This document shows, in pieces, positions 5,255-5,525 of a stretch of DNA of 5,525 nt. Source of the DNA: Candidatus Omnitrophota bacterium (GTDB taxonomy: Bacteria > Omnitrophota > Gorgyraeia > Gygaellales > Profunditerraquicolaceae); the NCBI GenBank assembly GCA_030691585.1, contig JAUYEC010000179.1:1-5525 (forward strand), in the 5' to 3' direction. Made by a program: the position numbers and the translations under genes. The notes under the pieces were generated by a model. That model was given only the letters and a program-made list of their open reading frames with translations. It was not told the origin of the DNA and did not search any database. Numbering within the stretch: the stretch's first letter is position 1; each line of letters begins with the position of its first letter.

Positions 5255-5270
5255 ATCCGTGTAGCGGTTT

Positions 5271-5302
5271 TGTAGGGGCGGGTTTGAAACCCGCCCCCTA
5301 CA
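5271..5302. repeat. Near-perfect palindrome in the thiL-tsaE gap
   Basis: TGTAGGGGCGGGTTT (5271-5285), a central G, and AAACCCGCCCCCTACA (5287-5302), which is the reverse complement with one extra C. It matches the element at 4311-4341 except for two A-to-G changes in the left arm and the two matching T-to-C changes in the right arm, plus the extra C. It begins 17 bases after the thiL stop and lies 23 bases before tsaE, leaving the tsaE ribosome binding site free. From memory, TGTAGGGGCGGGTTT palindromes occur in many copies in several bacterial groups. Confidence 0.82.
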
Positions 5303-5313
5303 GGAATTAATTC

Positions 5314-5317
5314 AGGA
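5314..5317 (+). promoter_or_regulatory. Shine-Dalgarno site of tsaE
   Basis: AGGA, within TCAGGAAAA, ends eight bases before the ATG at 5326. It is modest but well placed, and supports this ATG over the in-frame ATG eight codons later (5350). Confidence 0.55.
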
Positions 5318-5325
5318 AAACAAAA

Positions 5326-5525
5326 ATGGTAGTAATTTCGAAATCAGTTATGGATACCAAAAAATTGGGCCGTATCTTGGCACGCAGACTGGCTCCGGGG
5401 GACATCATCTGTCTTTTTGGCCAGCTTGGCGCGGGCAAGACTGTGCTGGCTAAGGGTGTTGCCGCGGGTCTTGGCATAGATGAAACCGAGGTGATCAGCC
5501 CTTCGTTTGTTTTGATGCGGCCGCA
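5326..5525 (+). CDS. tsaE: tRNA threonylcarbamoyladenosine biosynthesis ATPase TsaE (N-terminal part)
   Basis: The first 66 codons are present and the frame runs off the right edge. TsaE (formerly YjeE) is a small cytoplasmic P-loop ATPase of about 140-160 residues. It works with TsaB and TsaD to make t6A at position 37 of ANN-decoding tRNAs. The Walker A loop GQLGAGKT is at residues 32-39, preceded by the family's 'L..GDIICLFG' strand (22-32). VISPSFVLMRP (56-66) follows, matching the family's 'V.SPTF.L' block with Ser for Thr at residue 60. Walker B and the C-terminal half lie outside the window. In many bacteria tsaE is followed by tsaB, which is a testable expectation here. It is on the same strand as thiL, 71 bases downstream, with its own ribosome binding site. 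Confidence 0.92.
   Translation, partial: MVVISKSVMDTKKLGRILARRLAPGDIICLFGQLGAGKTVLAKGVAAGLGIDETEVISPSFVLMRP

Noticed and set aside
5260..5270. TGTAGCGGTTT directly before the palindrome at 5271 as a partial tandem copy
   Set aside because: It resembles a shortened TGTAGGGGCGGGTTT with four bases missing, but it is too short to separate from chance.
4311..5302. CRISPR-like repeats or riboswitch (TPP) before thiL
   Set aside because: There are only two copies, nearly 1 kb apart, each palindromic with no spacers. The thiL gap is too short (45 bases) for a TPP riboswitch and lacks its conserved core.

Overview
The window carries seven co-directional genes, all on the + strand, in compact bacterial style. 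They are mostly housekeeping and salvage genes: the tail of a methionyl-tRNA synthetase, a TatD-family hydrolase, a DUF362 protein with a double 4Fe-4S ferredoxin tail, a signal peptidase I homologue, methylthioribose-1-phosphate isomerase (MtnA), thiamine-monophosphate kinase (ThiL) and the start of the tRNA-t6A ATPase TsaE. The moderate GC content, short gaps filled with palindromic repeats, and a DUF362-ferredoxin protein suggest an uncultivated, probably anaerobic bacterium. From memory, palindromes of the types GGGGACGGTTCTATTTTT and TGTAGGGGCGGGTTT are common in genomes such as Candidatus Omnitrophota. That placement is an inference and not firm.

Region by region: 1-163 is the end of metG. 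164-242 is a short gap almost filled by a perfect 25-bp inverted repeat that stops three bases before the tatD start codon. 243-2122 holds tatD and the DUF362 gene, overlapping by four bases (ATGA). 2123-2368 is a GC-rich gap without a gene, made of several small hairpins and a degenerate copy of a dispersed repeat. 2369-3223 is the signal peptidase homologue. It is AT-rich and uses AGA for most arginines, unlike its neighbours, and has its own strong ribosome binding site. 3266-4306 is mtnA, 4352-5254 is thiL and 5326 to the edge is tsaE. The two gaps between these last three genes each carry one copy of a second palindrome family.

The genes do not form one obvious pathway. MetG acts in methionine charging, MtnA in salvage of methylthioadenosine, ThiL in the last step of thiamine diphosphate synthesis and TsaE in tRNA modification. 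TatD-DUF362 looks translationally coupled. The signal peptidase gene looks like a later arrival in an older housekeeping string.

The points most worth a second look are: (1) the signal peptidase homologue keeps the catalytic serine and the last conserved box, but has Met188 where the general-base lysine should be, and contains no histidine at all; (2) its different base composition and codon use, next to a repeat-rich gap; (3) palindromes placed directly before the tatD and thiL start codons, where a Shine-Dalgarno sequence would be expected and is not seen; (4) two copies of one palindrome family that differ by paired, compensating changes. I found no CRISPR array, tRNA, rRNA, transposase gene or clear new multi-gene system.
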